DNA from: an uncultured Helicobacter sp.
Lineage (GTDB): Bacteria; Campylobacterota; Campylobacteria; Campylobacterales; Helicobacteraceae
DNA: 64,000 bases
NCBI GenBank assembly: GCA_949287835.1
Contig: CASEHV010000011.1
Coordinates: 62,001 to 126,000, forward strand
Direction of reading: 5' to 3'
The translations under genes and the position numbers were made by a program. Shown here one piece after another: positions 1 through 8,056 of the stretch (its first letter is position 1; each line of letters starts with the position of its first letter). The notes beneath the pieces are model-generated. The model saw only the letters and a list, made by a program, of their open reading frames with translations. It was not told where the DNA came from and ran no database searches.

Positions 1-356
1 AGTGGTGCATAGCTAATATGTGCCTTATTATCCTTTGATAGAGATGATAGTAATATTGTATTAAACCCAGATATAAAGCTATGTATCTCATCTAGCAGTG
101 CAGAATCTTGCTTTGAATCTTTGCTCGATATAGACATGCAAAGGCTTATAATCGCATTTTTATACTCTTCTTTTGCGACAGGTGAGGGAAATGGGGCAAA
201 AACATCTCTATTATCTGCGATGATTTTTAAGCCGTTATTGCTAACATCTACTAGCCTTACATCATTTGCACTAAATCCTGCGAAATGTGATACTAAATCC
301 TTTAATTCCTTATTGTGATGTTCATTCATGTGAGTTAGGATAGTTTCTATACTCAT
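1..356 (-). CDS. HugZ-like haem oxygenase / haem utilisation protein, 3' end outside window
   Basis: The reading frame starts at ATG 356-354 and stays open to the left edge, so 118 codons of the N-terminal part are visible. An AAGGAG Shine-Dalgarno sequence lies about 8 nt upstream. The N-terminus (SIETILTHMNEHHNKELKDL) resembles the HMN-HH segment that opens HugZ-type proteins of Helicobacter and Campylobacter, split-barrel proteins that bind and degrade haem to release iron. The rest of the visible part (a short beta-rich stretch, then a helical segment near residues 60-110) fits that family, but the haem-binding C-terminal part lies outside the window. The downstream gene cannot be seen. 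HugZ is the best guess; another FMN-binding split-barrel protein is possible. Confidence 0.55.
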   Translation of the reverse strand, partial: MSIETILTHMNEHHNKELKDLVSHFAGFSANDVRLVDVSNNGLKIIADNRDVFAPFPSPVAKEEYKNAIISLCMSISSKDSKQDSALLDEIHSFISGFNTILLSSLSKDNKAHISYAP

Positions 357-420
357 GCTTCTCTCCTTAAACTTAATGACTAGATTCTATCATAATAATT
401 GATAACATTAATTCTTATTT

Positions 421-990
421 CTATAAAGGTGGTGTTACATACAGCGGGGTGCATGTTTCATCAAAATCGCCATGTTTTAGGATTGCTGGTAACTCTAGGC
501 TCTCTGCGGGGTTTATACTTTGTGCTATTAAAATATATTTATCTGCCATGTCATCACTGATTGCCATATCTCTGCTTTGCAAAAAAAAGGATTTATTTGC
601 AAATGCCTTTATCTCATTGCCTGTTGTAAAATAAAAGCTATTTTTTGCAAAGAGTGGAATCTTTTTGCTTTTGCAAAGTGTGTGTAAAAAAATATGCGTT
701 AGCTTTATAGCACTAAGACTACCAACGCCCCTAGTATAGCATATACTATTAATATGACTTATGGATTCTAGGGAATCTGAAATATGTGTCATAGAATGCT
801 TTGTAGTAATAGTATTTGGCATAGCGATATTACCTTTATCGCTAAAAATGTATTCAAATAAAAAAGGGAGTGTATGAGAAACCATGCCATTTAGACAAAT
901 GGCAGATTCTAAGAAATCTTTAGAGTAGATTCCTAGTTTGGTTGTGTTATTAACACTTATTAGGACTAAATCTTTTGCGGATTTATCCAT
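421..990 (-). CDS. TsaB-like (YeaZ) protein, t6A tRNA modification
   Basis: A 189-aa protein. A segment near residues 85-105 (TRGVGSLSAIKLTHIFLHTL) resembles the glycine-rich GPGSFTGLR...GLA stretch of TsaB, the non-catalytic partner of TsaD in making N6-threonylcarbamoyladenosine on ANN-decoding tRNAs. The N-terminus carries NNTT where TsaB usually has DTS, and the protein is shorter than the roughly 220 aa typical elsewhere, so this is a divergent, reduced form as is usual in this lineage. Its ATG lies 4 nt after the stop of the outer-membrane protein gene on the same strand and has no clear Shine-Dalgarno sequence, which suggests translation by reinitiation. The assignment is moderate. Confidence 0.5.
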   Translation of the reverse strand: MDKSAKDLVLISVNNTTKLGIYSKDFLESAICLNGMVSHTLPFLFEYIFSDKGNIAMPNTITTKHSMTHISDSLESISHINSICYTRGVGSLSAIKLTHIFLHTLCKSKKIPLFAKNSFYFTTGNEIKAFANKSFFLQSRDMAISDDMADKYILIAQSINPAESLELPAILKHGDFDETCTPLYVTPPL

Positions 991-994
991 GCCA

Positions 995-2215
995 TTAGAA
1001 GCTAATTTTTGTAAAAGCTAGTGCAGCATGGTCTCCACGGAATCCATTATTCACATAGCCACCACCTACGCTCCATTTAAAGCCATCGCTATCTCCACCG
1101 CCTATGATTGTATAAGATGCAATGGCAGAAAATTCCCTATAATCTCCGCCAGCATACAATATGTCTAAGTCAAGTGAATCGCCAAGTTTTGCTCCTGTAA
1201 ATAAATACCATGTGCCTACACCCGCACCAAGGTAAGACCTATATGATAAACCTGTGCCATCTGCAACGCTTGCAGGATGTAGATACTGACCATAGAATCT
1301 AGTTCTATCCACAAGGCTTAAACCATTTAGAGATATTCCACCTATGCTAAGATAACCACCACCTAGTTTAATCATATCTAGGAATAAAAACTCTTGGTCT
1401 ACCTGCCACATAAAGCCACTTCCCTCATTGAATATTTTGCTCCAAAGCACCCTTGCAGTAGTAGTAGATTTAACGCCGCCAAGGTCTAAATCCGCTATCG
1501 CTCTACCACCTACCTGCAATACATCATTGCCATTTCTTAGCCAATATTGCACAAACGGACTAATCATAAACATATCGCCAATTTTTACATCAACACCACC
1601 TGCAAAAAGCTCATTGTTGAAATTAAAATCAAAATAGTTTGAATATCTACCTAGCCTAGATATATCAAAACCATATCTACTCTCTGCTCCTATTTTATGA
1701 CTAGCATTAAATCCATTTCTAAGCACTTCATTTACATAAGTAGCCCAAACTCCAAAGGAATCTGAACCATACGAAAATGCTATACCTTGATTGTATCCAC
1801 CTATCCAATCTGCTGTCTGTAGAATCTCGCTTCCATTATATCTACCAAGCTTGATTTTAAGACCATCGGTTACATAGCCAGCATATAAATCCGATAAATC
1901 AACCCAAGGCTTAGGGAATATCTTACCAGAGCCAACAAACTCATTGTTTGTAAAAGTGCCATGAGTTCCGACAGTTAGCGGAGCATAACCAGCTATAGCA
2001 CCCACGCCAAGCTTAAATCCAGAGAAATCAAGGTCTAATCCCAAATGTCCTACAACGCCTACATAACCACTGAGTGATGTGTTATTAATTGTGTTATTTC
2101 CAAATTGAAATAACCCCATTACACCCGCATCACCAAATAGCTTTAAATCTAAAGCATTAGAGCTACTTACCAATGCACCAGCTAACATTGCCGATACTAA
2201 AATACTCTTTTTCAT
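995..2215 (-). CDS. Outer-membrane beta-barrel protein (Hof-like)
   Basis: 406 aa from ATG 2215, chosen over an in-frame ATG 14 codons upstream because AAGGA lies 7 nt before it and the signal peptide (MKKSILVSAMLAGALVSSSNA) begins exactly there. The mature protein alternates Gly/aromatic-rich amphipathic strands with short polar loops and ends in Phe (KISF), the usual signature of Helicobacter porin-like outer-membrane proteins. General similarity suggests the Hof family, whose members are poorly characterised porin or adhesin candidates. The TsaB-like gene follows 4 nt after its stop. The gene is divergent from the dsbK-like gene, with about 127 bp between the two starts to hold both promoters. 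Substrate unknown. Confidence 0.7.
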   Translation of the reverse strand: MKKSILVSAMLAGALVSSSNALDLKLFGDAGVMGLFQFGNNTINNTSLSGYVGVVGHLGLDLDFSGFKLGVGAIAGYAPLTVGTHGTFTNNEFVGSGKIFPKPWVDLSDLYAGYVTDGLKIKLGRYNGSEILQTADWIGGYNQGIAFSYGSDSFGVWATYVNEVLRNGFNASHKIGAESRYGFDISRLGRYSNYFDFNFNNELFAGGVDVKIGDMFMISPFVQYWLRNGNDVLQVGGRAIADLDLGGVKSTTTARVLWSKIFNEGSGFMWQVDQEFLFLDMIKLGGGYLSIGGISLNGLSLVDRTRFYGQYLHPASVADGTGLSYRSYLGAGVGTWYLFTGAKLGDSLDLDILYAGGDYREFSAIASYTIIGGGDSDGFKWSVGGGYVNNGFRGDHAALAFTKISF

Positions 2216-2304
2216 GATAATCCTTTTTAGAGAATTTGGCTTGATTAAGCACTGCATAAATATCGGTTTTTAAAATATTTCTTGTAGTGTTTTATTAACT
2301 CTGT

Positions 2305-2310
2305 TAAAAT
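2305..2310 (+). promoter_or_regulatory. Putative -10 element for the dsbK-hisH unit
   Basis: TAAAAT about 32 nt before the dsbK-like ATG, preceded by T-rich DNA as is typical of Helicobacter sigma-80 promoters, which have weak -35 boxes. Inferred from sequence only. Confidence 0.35.
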
Positions 2311-2342
2311 CCTAGCTTAACTTTAGATTTTTGGAGAATATT

Positions 2343-3062
2343 ATGAGTAAGATTCTAAGCGTTTTATTTTGTGCGGCCACCCTTAGCTCTGTTTATGCTA
2401 GTGCATTGACAGATTTGATACAAAAGGAAGTGGGCGAAAATATGAGTGTGATAGAGGAGAACTATTTATCTCAAGATAAAAATATAAAATTCGTAACACT
2501 AAAAGATAATGGCTCTGGCTATAAAGTCGTTGTAATTACAAATAAACAAGAAAACTTCATTATCCCAGTTACCGCCTTTTTCTCTGGAAATGAAAAAGAT
2601 AGAGACCTTGTAAATGGCAAACTCGCAGATGTGGCAATATATAACGAGACTTTTAAAAGTCATGCTGCAGTCAAAGCCGCTATAAATAAGATTCCAAAAG
2701 ACTACATAATAGACATTAAAGGCAAAGGTAAAAAGGTATTTTATATCATCTCAGACCCTCAGTGTCCGCATTGTCAAGTCGAGCTTGATAATATAAACAA
2801 AAGGCTGGAGAAAGGCGATGTAAAGATGATTCCTATCGGCATGCTAGGCGATGAATCTGCAAAGAAAGCCGCTGAGATTCACAAAAAGATGAAAAATGTA
2901 AAAAGCGATAGTGAGAAAATCTCTATTTTAAAAAGCATTTATAGTAAGGCACATGAGGCGCCAAAAGACATTGATACAAAGAAGGTTCAAGAGATTACAC
3001 GCAGTCTGCTAGGTCCAGATAAGGTTCAAGGCACACCTTATATACTAGAAGAGGATAAATGA
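2343..3062 (+). CDS. Periplasmic DsbK/DsbC-type thiol oxidoreductase (HP0231-like)
   Basis: 239 aa from ATG 2343. A TTG 12 nt upstream is in frame, but GGAG at 2332-2335 is correctly spaced only for the ATG. An N-terminal signal peptide (about residues 1-19) is followed by a dimerisation-like region and a thioredoxin fold with the active site CPHC at residues 141-144, preceded by SDPQ, and a TPY cis-proline motif near residue 232. Length, CPHC motif and flanking sequence match H. pylori HP0231 (DsbK), a dimeric oxidase that introduces disulfides in the periplasm, where it could serve the cysteine-rich Hcp protein also encoded in this window. The stop overlaps the hisH start (ATGATG). Confidence 0.8.
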   Translation: MSKILSVLFCAATLSSVYASALTDLIQKEVGENMSVIEENYLSQDKNIKFVTLKDNGSGYKVVVITNKQENFIIPVTAFFSGNEKDRDLVNGKLADVAIYNETFKSHAAVKAAINKIPKDYIIDIKGKGKKVFYIISDPQCPHCQVELDNINKRLEKGDVKMIPIGMLGDESAKKAAEIHKKMKNVKSDSEKISILKSIYSKAHEAPKDIDTKKVQEITRSLLGPDKVQGTPYILEEDK

Positions 3063-3673
3063 TGTCAAAAACACTTGGCATCATCGATTATGGAGTTGGG
3101 AATCTTGCAAATGTAGAGAGATGTTTGGCAAAGATTAATTCTAGCTATAAGATTGCTAGAATCTCTAGTGCAGATAAAGTTGCTTCTTGTGATAAATTGA
3201 TTCTGCCAGGCGTAGGAGCATTTGGTGCCGCTATTTACGAGCTAAAGGCACGTAACCTAGATAGTGCAATATATGATTTTGTATCAAGTGGTAAATATAT
3301 GCTTGGAATCTGCCTTGGAGCGCAACTATTATTTGATACTAGCTATGAGTTCGGTACTCATAGCGGACTTGGAATCATAAAGGGAGAGATAATAAAATTT
3401 AGCCATAATCTAAAAATCCCACATGTAGGGTGGAATAAGAATTTTATACGCAAAGATAATTCTTTACTGCTGGGAGTGCAAAATGGCTTTTATTTATACT
3501 TCGTGCATAGCTATCACATAGTCTGCGATGAGAAATATATCCTTGCTACCTGCGATTATGGAAATAGCTTTCCTAGTATTGTTAGCTACAATAACGTCTT
3601 TGGCATACAGGCACACCCTGAGAGAAGTCATGAGATTGGATTCTCATTGCTTAGAAATTTCATGAGTTTTTAG
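3059..3673 (+). CDS. hisH: Imidazole glycerol-phosphate synthase glutaminase subunit HisH
   Basis: 204 aa class I glutamine amidotransferase. The nucleophile-elbow motif GICLGAQ has Cys85, and a late AHPERS supplies the His/Glu of the triad; GVGAF and VHSYH are typical HisH segments. HisH delivers ammonia to HisF for the ring-closing step of histidine and AICAR synthesis. No hisF or other his gene is next to it; the gene instead overlaps the end of a disulfide oxidoreductase by 4 nt (ATG at 3059, with a second ATG at 3062). HisH/HisF-like pairs also serve surface-sugar amidation, so a role outside histidine synthesis cannot be excluded. Its 3' end overlaps coaE by 14 nt tail to tail. Confidence 0.85.
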   Translation: MMSKTLGIIDYGVGNLANVERCLAKINSSYKIARISSADKVASCDKLILPGVGAFGAAIYELKARNLDSAIYDFVSSGKYMLGICLGAQLLFDTSYEFGTHSGLGIIKGEIIKFSHNLKIPHVGWNKNFIRKDNSLLLGVQNGFYLYFVHSYHIVCDEKYILATCDYGNSFPSIVSYNNVFGIQAHPERSHEIGFSLLRNFMSF

Positions 3674-4256
3674 GCACGGATTTTAGAAATAATAAGAGTT
3701 TTTGAAACTCCACTTTTAGCTCATCTAACCCCCCGCTATTATCTAGCACGAAATCACTCTTTGCCCTTTTTATCTCAATGTCAATCTGGGAATCCACCCG
3801 CTTTATAGCCTCCTGCATTGCTAAATTATTCCTAGACATGACTCTTTGTATCTGCAAATCTCTACTAGCATATACGCATATAACGCATTTATTAGCATAT
3901 TCATAGCTACTCTCAAAATATAGAGGTAATTCCAAAAAATAATCTCTATCCTTTTTCTCTAGCATCTTACATTGCTCCAAAACCTTAGCGCGAATATCGC
4001 CATGCAGGATAGATTCTAATTTCTTTCTTTTCCCCTCATCGCTAAAGATAATATTGCCAAGCCTAGCTTTATTTATAACACCACCCTCCACCACGCCACT
4101 GCCAAACTCCTGCTCTATCTCTCTAGTCTTGCTTGATAACACAATAGATGAGATTTTATCAGCAAAGATAACCTCATAGCCCTCATCTATTAGCATATTT
4201 GCCACCGTGCTTTTCCCGCAACCTATACCGCCTGTTAAAATATTGCAATACTTCAT
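3660..4256 (-). CDS. coaE: Dephospho-CoA kinase
   Basis: 198 aa. P-loop GGIGCGKS at about residues 9-16, DxD-type segment FADKISS, and the conserved LPLYFESSY region typical of CoaE. It phosphorylates the 3'-OH of dephospho-CoA in the last step of coenzyme A synthesis in the cytoplasm. AGGA lies 8 nt before the ATG. It is transcribed toward hisH with a 14-nt overlap of coding ends, and no terminator fits between them. Length is normal for the family (about 195-205 aa). Confidence 0.92.
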   Translation of the reverse strand: MKYCNILTGGIGCGKSTVANMLIDEGYEVIFADKISSIVLSSKTREIEQEFGSGVVEGGVINKARLGNIIFSDEGKRKKLESILHGDIRAKVLEQCKMLEKKDRDYFLELPLYFESSYEYANKCVICVYASRDLQIQRVMSRNNLAMQEAIKRVDSQIDIEIKRAKSDFVLDNSGGLDELKVEFQKLLLFLKSVPKNS

Positions 4257-4318
4257 GACCCATTCCTAAAAAAATAGATTTAATGTAGAATCATCACAAA
4301 TAAATATCAAGGCTTTAC

Positions 4319-6178
4319 ATGGATATAAGAAAATATTTGCTTGATTCCTCGATTCTATACTATAAACACCTAGATGACAATAATCTAGGCATAGATGAGA
4401 TAAAGATTCTAGCCCATCATCTATCATCAAACCAGATTCACTTATTAATCGATAAGGCAATCATAGCGACTGAATATTTAAATTTATTTATAAATGACAA
4501 AGAGGTTGATATTTCAGAATCTAGCATATTTAATAAAAGGACAAAAACGCTTATTATAAGGCTAAGCGATGAAAATATTTCTAATATTAAATCAAGCTGC
4601 AATGTAGAGAAAGATATTAAAGATTTGCATATACATATTTGTAGAGAGATTCAGAATAAAAATATATATGAAAATATAGAGAGTTATGAATTTTTTAGAA
4701 AATATAATATTGCTAAAAAACACGAATTTATAAATGCCATGATAGAGCATGGCAAAACAAGCCTTGATATAGAATCATTACTAAAGAAATTTTTTACCCT
4801 AACAAATTTTATACAAACCATAAAACTATATAGCGATTTGAAGTTTTTAGTATCTAATATGAGGGATTTCTGCCTAAACACCCTAGAGGAAGTTAAGATT
4901 CCAACAACAAAGCCTTTAGCGCTAACAGTAGAGATTCCAAGCTATGTAAATGAGCAGCAAAGGTTGGCAATAAAGGAAATCTTTTCAAATCCCATTAGCT
5001 ATGTATGGGGCATAAGTGGTAGTGGAAAAACGCAAGTCGTGCTATATCTCTCAGCATTAAATATTATCTTGCAAGATAAAAAACTACTTATCCTAGCACC
5101 CACAAATACCGCCTTAGAGCAGATATTATCTGCCTTGATAAAAGAATGTGATAAGAGAGTTCCAAAAATTGATAGAAAGATATTTTTGCGTCTTGGCATG
5201 GCTAGTTTTGACTTTGTTAGCGAGTTTCCAGAGGTTTGCACACATAGCGATGATGATGAGGGGAGATTATTTTCCTACAATGATTTAAAGCAGAGAATGC
5301 AGGAGGCAAAAGTTATAGCAGCCACACTTGATACATTTATTATGAAAATTGCTACATTAAGTAGCCTAGAGTTTTCACATATTTTTTTAGATGAATGTGC
5401 TTTTTCGCCACTCATCAAGCTAATACCACCACTTAGCTTTAATGTTCCCATAACATTGCTTGGCGACCATAAACAGCTAATGCCAATATGTCTCATGGAC
5501 GAAAATAAAATACGAAATCATGCAAAGGAAGTATGCGTATGGAATCTAAACACATTATTTATAGAGGAGCTGCTAAAAAATCCGCAATATCTACATTTAA
5601 AGAGGAATCAGGACGACATTGAGTTTGAAAAACTTGCACATTTCAAGCTAAATGTAACGCATCGTTACGGAAATAATCTTGCCAAGATTCTAGATTCTCA
5701 TATATATTTTAACGGATTAATAGGAAAGGGAGAGGAGATTGATATTTACTATGTCGATACTGCGGATAAATATGGCTATGAAAGTGGGAATGAGAATCAC
5801 GGCGAGGCAGTTGCCATATCAAATATCGTAAGAAATCTTAGCAAGAATAAGGACTATGCGATTCTAACGCCTTTTCGGAATCAATGCGCACTGCTAATCA
5901 GTCATAAACTGCCGTATTCACGTGTGCTTACCATTCATAAATCGCAGGGCAAAGAGTTTGATTTAGTGATATTATCGCCTGTGAAATTTAGCCAATACAT
6001 GACAGATTCTAATAACAGAATTGCACTTTTTACACTAAATGTAGCAGTTAGTCGCGCTAAAAGGCATATCATCATTGTGTGCGATTATGCCCTTTGGATA
6101 AGGAAAGATGGGCAATTTATCAATTCCTTATTAAAGATTGCAAAACCTTATAATACGACTATGAAGGGGTTTTTGTGA
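4319..6178 (+). CDS. Superfamily 1 (Upf1-like) DNA/RNA helicase, orphan
   Basis: 619 aa. The first 210 residues match nothing I recognise and are helix-rich. The helicase core follows: Walker A GISGSGKT at 231-238; motif II as DECA near residue 360 (Upf1-like enzymes usually have DEA-S/Q); motif III LLGDHKQLMP; late motifs THRYG, IHKSQGKEFD and AVSRAKR. This order is that of AAA_11/AAA_12 Upf1-like SF1B helicases, which use ATP to unwind or translocate on nucleic acid. The gene stands alone between coaE (divergent) and doxX, and AAGG lies 6 nt before the ATG. Its N-terminal domain gives no substrate hint; the role could be DNA repair, RNA metabolism or defence. Confidence 0.75.
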   Translation: MDIRKYLLDSSILYYKHLDDNNLGIDEIKILAHHLSSNQIHLLIDKAIIATEYLNLFINDKEVDISESSIFNKRTKTLIIRLSDENISNIKSSCNVEKDIKDLHIHICREIQNKNIYENIESYEFFRKYNIAKKHEFINAMIEHGKTSLDIESLLKKFFTLTNFIQTIKLYSDLKFLVSNMRDFCLNTLEEVKIPTTKPLALTVEIPSYVNEQQRLAIKEIFSNPISYVWGISGSGKTQVVLYLSALNIILQDKKLLILAPTNTALEQILSALIKECDKRVPKIDRKIFLRLGMASFDFVSEFPEVCTHSDDDEGRLFSYNDLKQRMQEAKVIAATLDTFIMKIATLSSLEFSHIFLDECAFSPLIKLIPPLSFNVPITLLGDHKQLMPICLMDENKIRNHAKEVCVWNLNTLFIEELLKNPQYLHLKRNQDDIEFEKLAHFKLNVTHRYGNNLAKILDSHIYFNGLIGKGEEIDIYYVDTADKYGYESGNENHGEAVAISNIVRNLSKNKDYAILTPFRNQCALLISHKLPYSRVLTIHKSQGKEFDLVILSPVKFSQYMTDSNNRIALFTLNVAVSRAKRHIIIVCDYALWIRKDGQFINSLLKIAKPYNTTMKGFL

Positions 6179-6229
6179 ATTTGGATTTGCAAAACTATGA
6201 ATAAAAAATATTAAAAACTAAAATTTATG

Positions 6230-6235
6230 TATAAT
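6230..6235 (+). promoter_or_regulatory. Putative -10 element for doxX
   Basis: TATAAT preceded by TG (TGTATAAT-like extended -10) about 30 nt upstream of the doxX start, in AT-rich DNA. Confidence 0.5.
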
Positions 6236-6264
6236 CTAGGAGAATTTGCATAAAAGGATTCTTA

Positions 6265-6657
6265 ATGATTACAGAAAATTTAGGAAAGCTAATTTTGCGT
6301 CTATGTGTGGGTGGTCTTATGCTTTTTCATGGTATTTTTAAACTCATAAATGGCGTTGATGGTGTAATAAAGCTATTGGAAGCTAGAGGATTACCATCTT
6401 TTATGGCTTATGGCGTGTATGTGGGAGAAATTCTAGCACCGATTCTTATTATCATAGGCTATCGTGTGCGTATTGCGGCACTTGTGGAGATTTTCACAAT
6501 GCTAATAGCGATTTATAGCTTGTATGGATTTAATGTTTTATCGCTTGATAATACTGGCGGCTGGGTTATTGAGCATCAGCTTTTGTATATCATGCCCTGC
6601 CTTGCACTTTTAATTATGGGTGGAGGCTCTTATGCGATTCTGAATAGAAAAATCTAA
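6265..6657 (+). CDS. DoxX family membrane protein
   Basis: 130 aa with four predicted membrane helices. It has the DoxX-like pattern: N-terminal LGKLILRLCVGGLMLFHG, Gly/Pro-containing second helix (EILAPILIIIGYRVR), then two more helices. DoxX-type proteins are small inner-membrane proteins, some linked to oxidative stress or quinone metabolism; the role here is not known. AAGGA lies 7 nt before the ATG and a good -10 box 30 nt upstream, so it is probably transcribed alone. The next candidate terminator is about 180 nt downstream. Confidence 0.8.
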   Translation: MITENLGKLILRLCVGGLMLFHGIFKLINGVDGVIKLLEARGLPSFMAYGVYVGEILAPILIIIGYRVRIAALVEIFTMLIAIYSLYGFNVLSLDNTGGWVIEHQLLYIMPCLALLIMGGGSYAILNRKI

Positions 6658-6835
6658 ACTAAGAAAAATTATGATAGATATGTCTGTATTTTTCTATTAA
6701 ATTTCTATTACATTAATAGTTAAATATTTCATCTATCTTAACTTGATAAGTAAGTATTTTCTTGCTTGTGGGATGATTTCATATTTTTCTCATATCCACT
6801 TATCTGTAATTTGTGATTTAAAATTTTGTATTTGC

Positions 6836-6865
6836 AAGTCTAAGCTCTTTGTCTTAGACTTTTTT
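6836..6865 (+). terminator. Intrinsic terminator downstream of doxX
   Basis: A perfect 9-bp stem, AAGTCTAAG (6836-6844) with CTTAGACTT (6853-6861), 8-nt loop, then a T run to 6865. It would end transcripts coming from doxX, or a short untranslated RNA starting in the 180 nt between. Confidence 0.75.
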
Positions 6866-6959
6866 CATAGATTGTGGATTAGTTAATAATCGCATATATT
6901 ATAATATACGGAATTTTTTTATTTGTCTGAAAATCTGAAAAAACGTAACTCAATATATC

Positions 6960-7199
6960 CTATTCAAAATCCTCCTCTCCCTCGAATGCTGGGCGGTTGG
7001 GGCCATATTTGATTCTTGCTAAATACATATCTGGAAACAAATAATCGGCGTGCATATACTCATACTTTTCGGCTTCATCTTTTCATATGGTAAAGGATAC
7101 TTCTTCGTCCTCTAGCTCTAACAAGGGCATTACGTTTTCATAAAATTCCTTTAGCTCCTCGGGACTCATTTTGTCTGTGTCAAATATACCTATTTTCAT
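6960..7199 (-). pseudogene. Small acidic protein gene interrupted by an in-frame TGA
   Basis: From ATG 7199 an open frame of 38 codons (begins MKIGIFDTDKMSPEELKEFY) meets TGA at 7085-7083 and then continues in the same frame for 40 more codons (KDEAEKYEYMHADYLF...) to TAG at 6962-6960. AGGAG lies 6 nt before the start. Both halves have the same acidic, Tyr/Glu-rich composition and no other stop, so this reads as a 79-codon gene with one nonsense change (for example TGG to TGA). I do not recognise the family. Translation of the 38-aa N-terminal part alone, or readthrough, is possible. Selenocysteine seems unlikely; no downstream hairpin was looked for beyond inspection. Confidence 0.6.
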
Positions 7200-7251
7200 A
7201 AAAAACTCCTAATAAAAAAAAATTAGTTACTCATAATGGATAACTTTACTA

Positions 7252-7269
7252 TTTGCCCCTTGGGGCAAA
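7252..7269. repeat. Short perfect palindrome TTTGCCCC-TT-GGGGCAAA
   Basis: 8-bp arms around 2 nt, about 50 bp upstream of the interrupted small gene. It is GC-rich within very AT-rich DNA and has no T tail, so it looks more like an operator or a remnant of a mobile-element end than a terminator. Confidence 0.4.
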
Positions 7270-7378
7270 CATAAAGCTATCATAAAAATGAAAATTGGTC
7301 GCAATTATATTCTCTAATTTCGTCTTGGGATTCCAAAGATTCTGCCAGTGTGATATGGAATCAGTATTAAAACCAGGT

Positions 7379-7608
7379 TCTCAAAAAGACATCATGAAAA
7401 AAATAGAAAAATATTCTTCGTCTTTGGCTCAGAAAGCGAACGTTATATTGAGCGTAACGAAACATCGCGCGATTCTACGCTTCAGAATCTTTTATGAGTT
7501 TTTAGAATCTCTTTGTAAATCTTTGGAATCTAGATTCTATGTAGATGTTTTGTTGCGCTCAAGATGACTTAAATTTTTCATTCCGAATGAATATGAAGAA
7601 TCTTTTGT
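7379..7608. repeat. Intergenic copies of the A/B palindromic repeat in opposite orientation
   Basis: On the plus strand 7407-7480 holds an A-like unit (ATTCTTCG...GGCTCAGAAAG) and a B-like unit (TTATATTGAGCG...CGAAACATC). At 7541-7568 and 7580-7608 the same two units appear on the minus strand (AGATGTTTTGTTGCGCTCAA; CATTCCGAATG...GAAGAATCTTTT). The two halves are therefore an inverted pair of about 200 bp. This is the only copy seen outside a gene. A 90-codon plus-strand frame across it (7295-7567) is probably fortuitous. Confidence 0.65.
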
Positions 7609-8056
7609 GTGCTTTGAAAATCTATATAGATACAACTCACTCCAGCGAGGTGAGATTGTGGCATTCTATTAGGTGTTATCCACTTTTGCCATTAAAAACT
7701 TCTTAAATAAGGATATTATTTGCATATTAGACTATCTACGATACATTTTTCCAGTGTGCTATTTGAATACTTTTTATAAAGTTATTCTTTGCAAGTAGTT
7801 TTTTATGTAAAGGCATTTTCTTGCTTTTTAATAACGCTCTATTTTATGATTAAATTCCTATAAATCTAATATGCAGATTCCTTAGACAAATGCCTTTATG
7901 CTTCTTTCTAGCATGTTTGCAATTGGATTTTCTGCTATTTTTATATACACACGTAATTTGCTGAATATGCTTTTTCTGTCTTTTTGTGATTTTTTATGGT
8001 GAGTTATAATTTTATTTTTTAACATTGCTAACTCAAGTGTATATAGTAAAGAAAAT
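7609..8056. other. Gene-free stretch before speA with one hairpin
   Basis: No convincing gene. A stable hairpin lies at 7632-7659 (ACAA-CTCAC with GTGAG-A-TTGT). A 62-codon minus-strand frame (8070-7882) overlaps the end of speA and would start at ATGATG inside it. It is Lys-rich and could be translationally coupled, but there is no Shine-Dalgarno sequence or family likeness to support it. Confidence 0.4.

Noticed and set aside
7073-7090. Selenocysteine insertion at the in-frame TGA of the small gene
   Set aside because: No redox-protein context and no evident SECIS-type hairpin after the TGA; a nonsense mutation is simpler.
7295-7567. 90-codon plus-strand frame over the intergenic repeat
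   Set aside because: It spans the repeat units themselves, starts at an alternative codon without a clear ribosome-binding site, and its protein has no family likeness; the openness follows from the stop-poor repeat.
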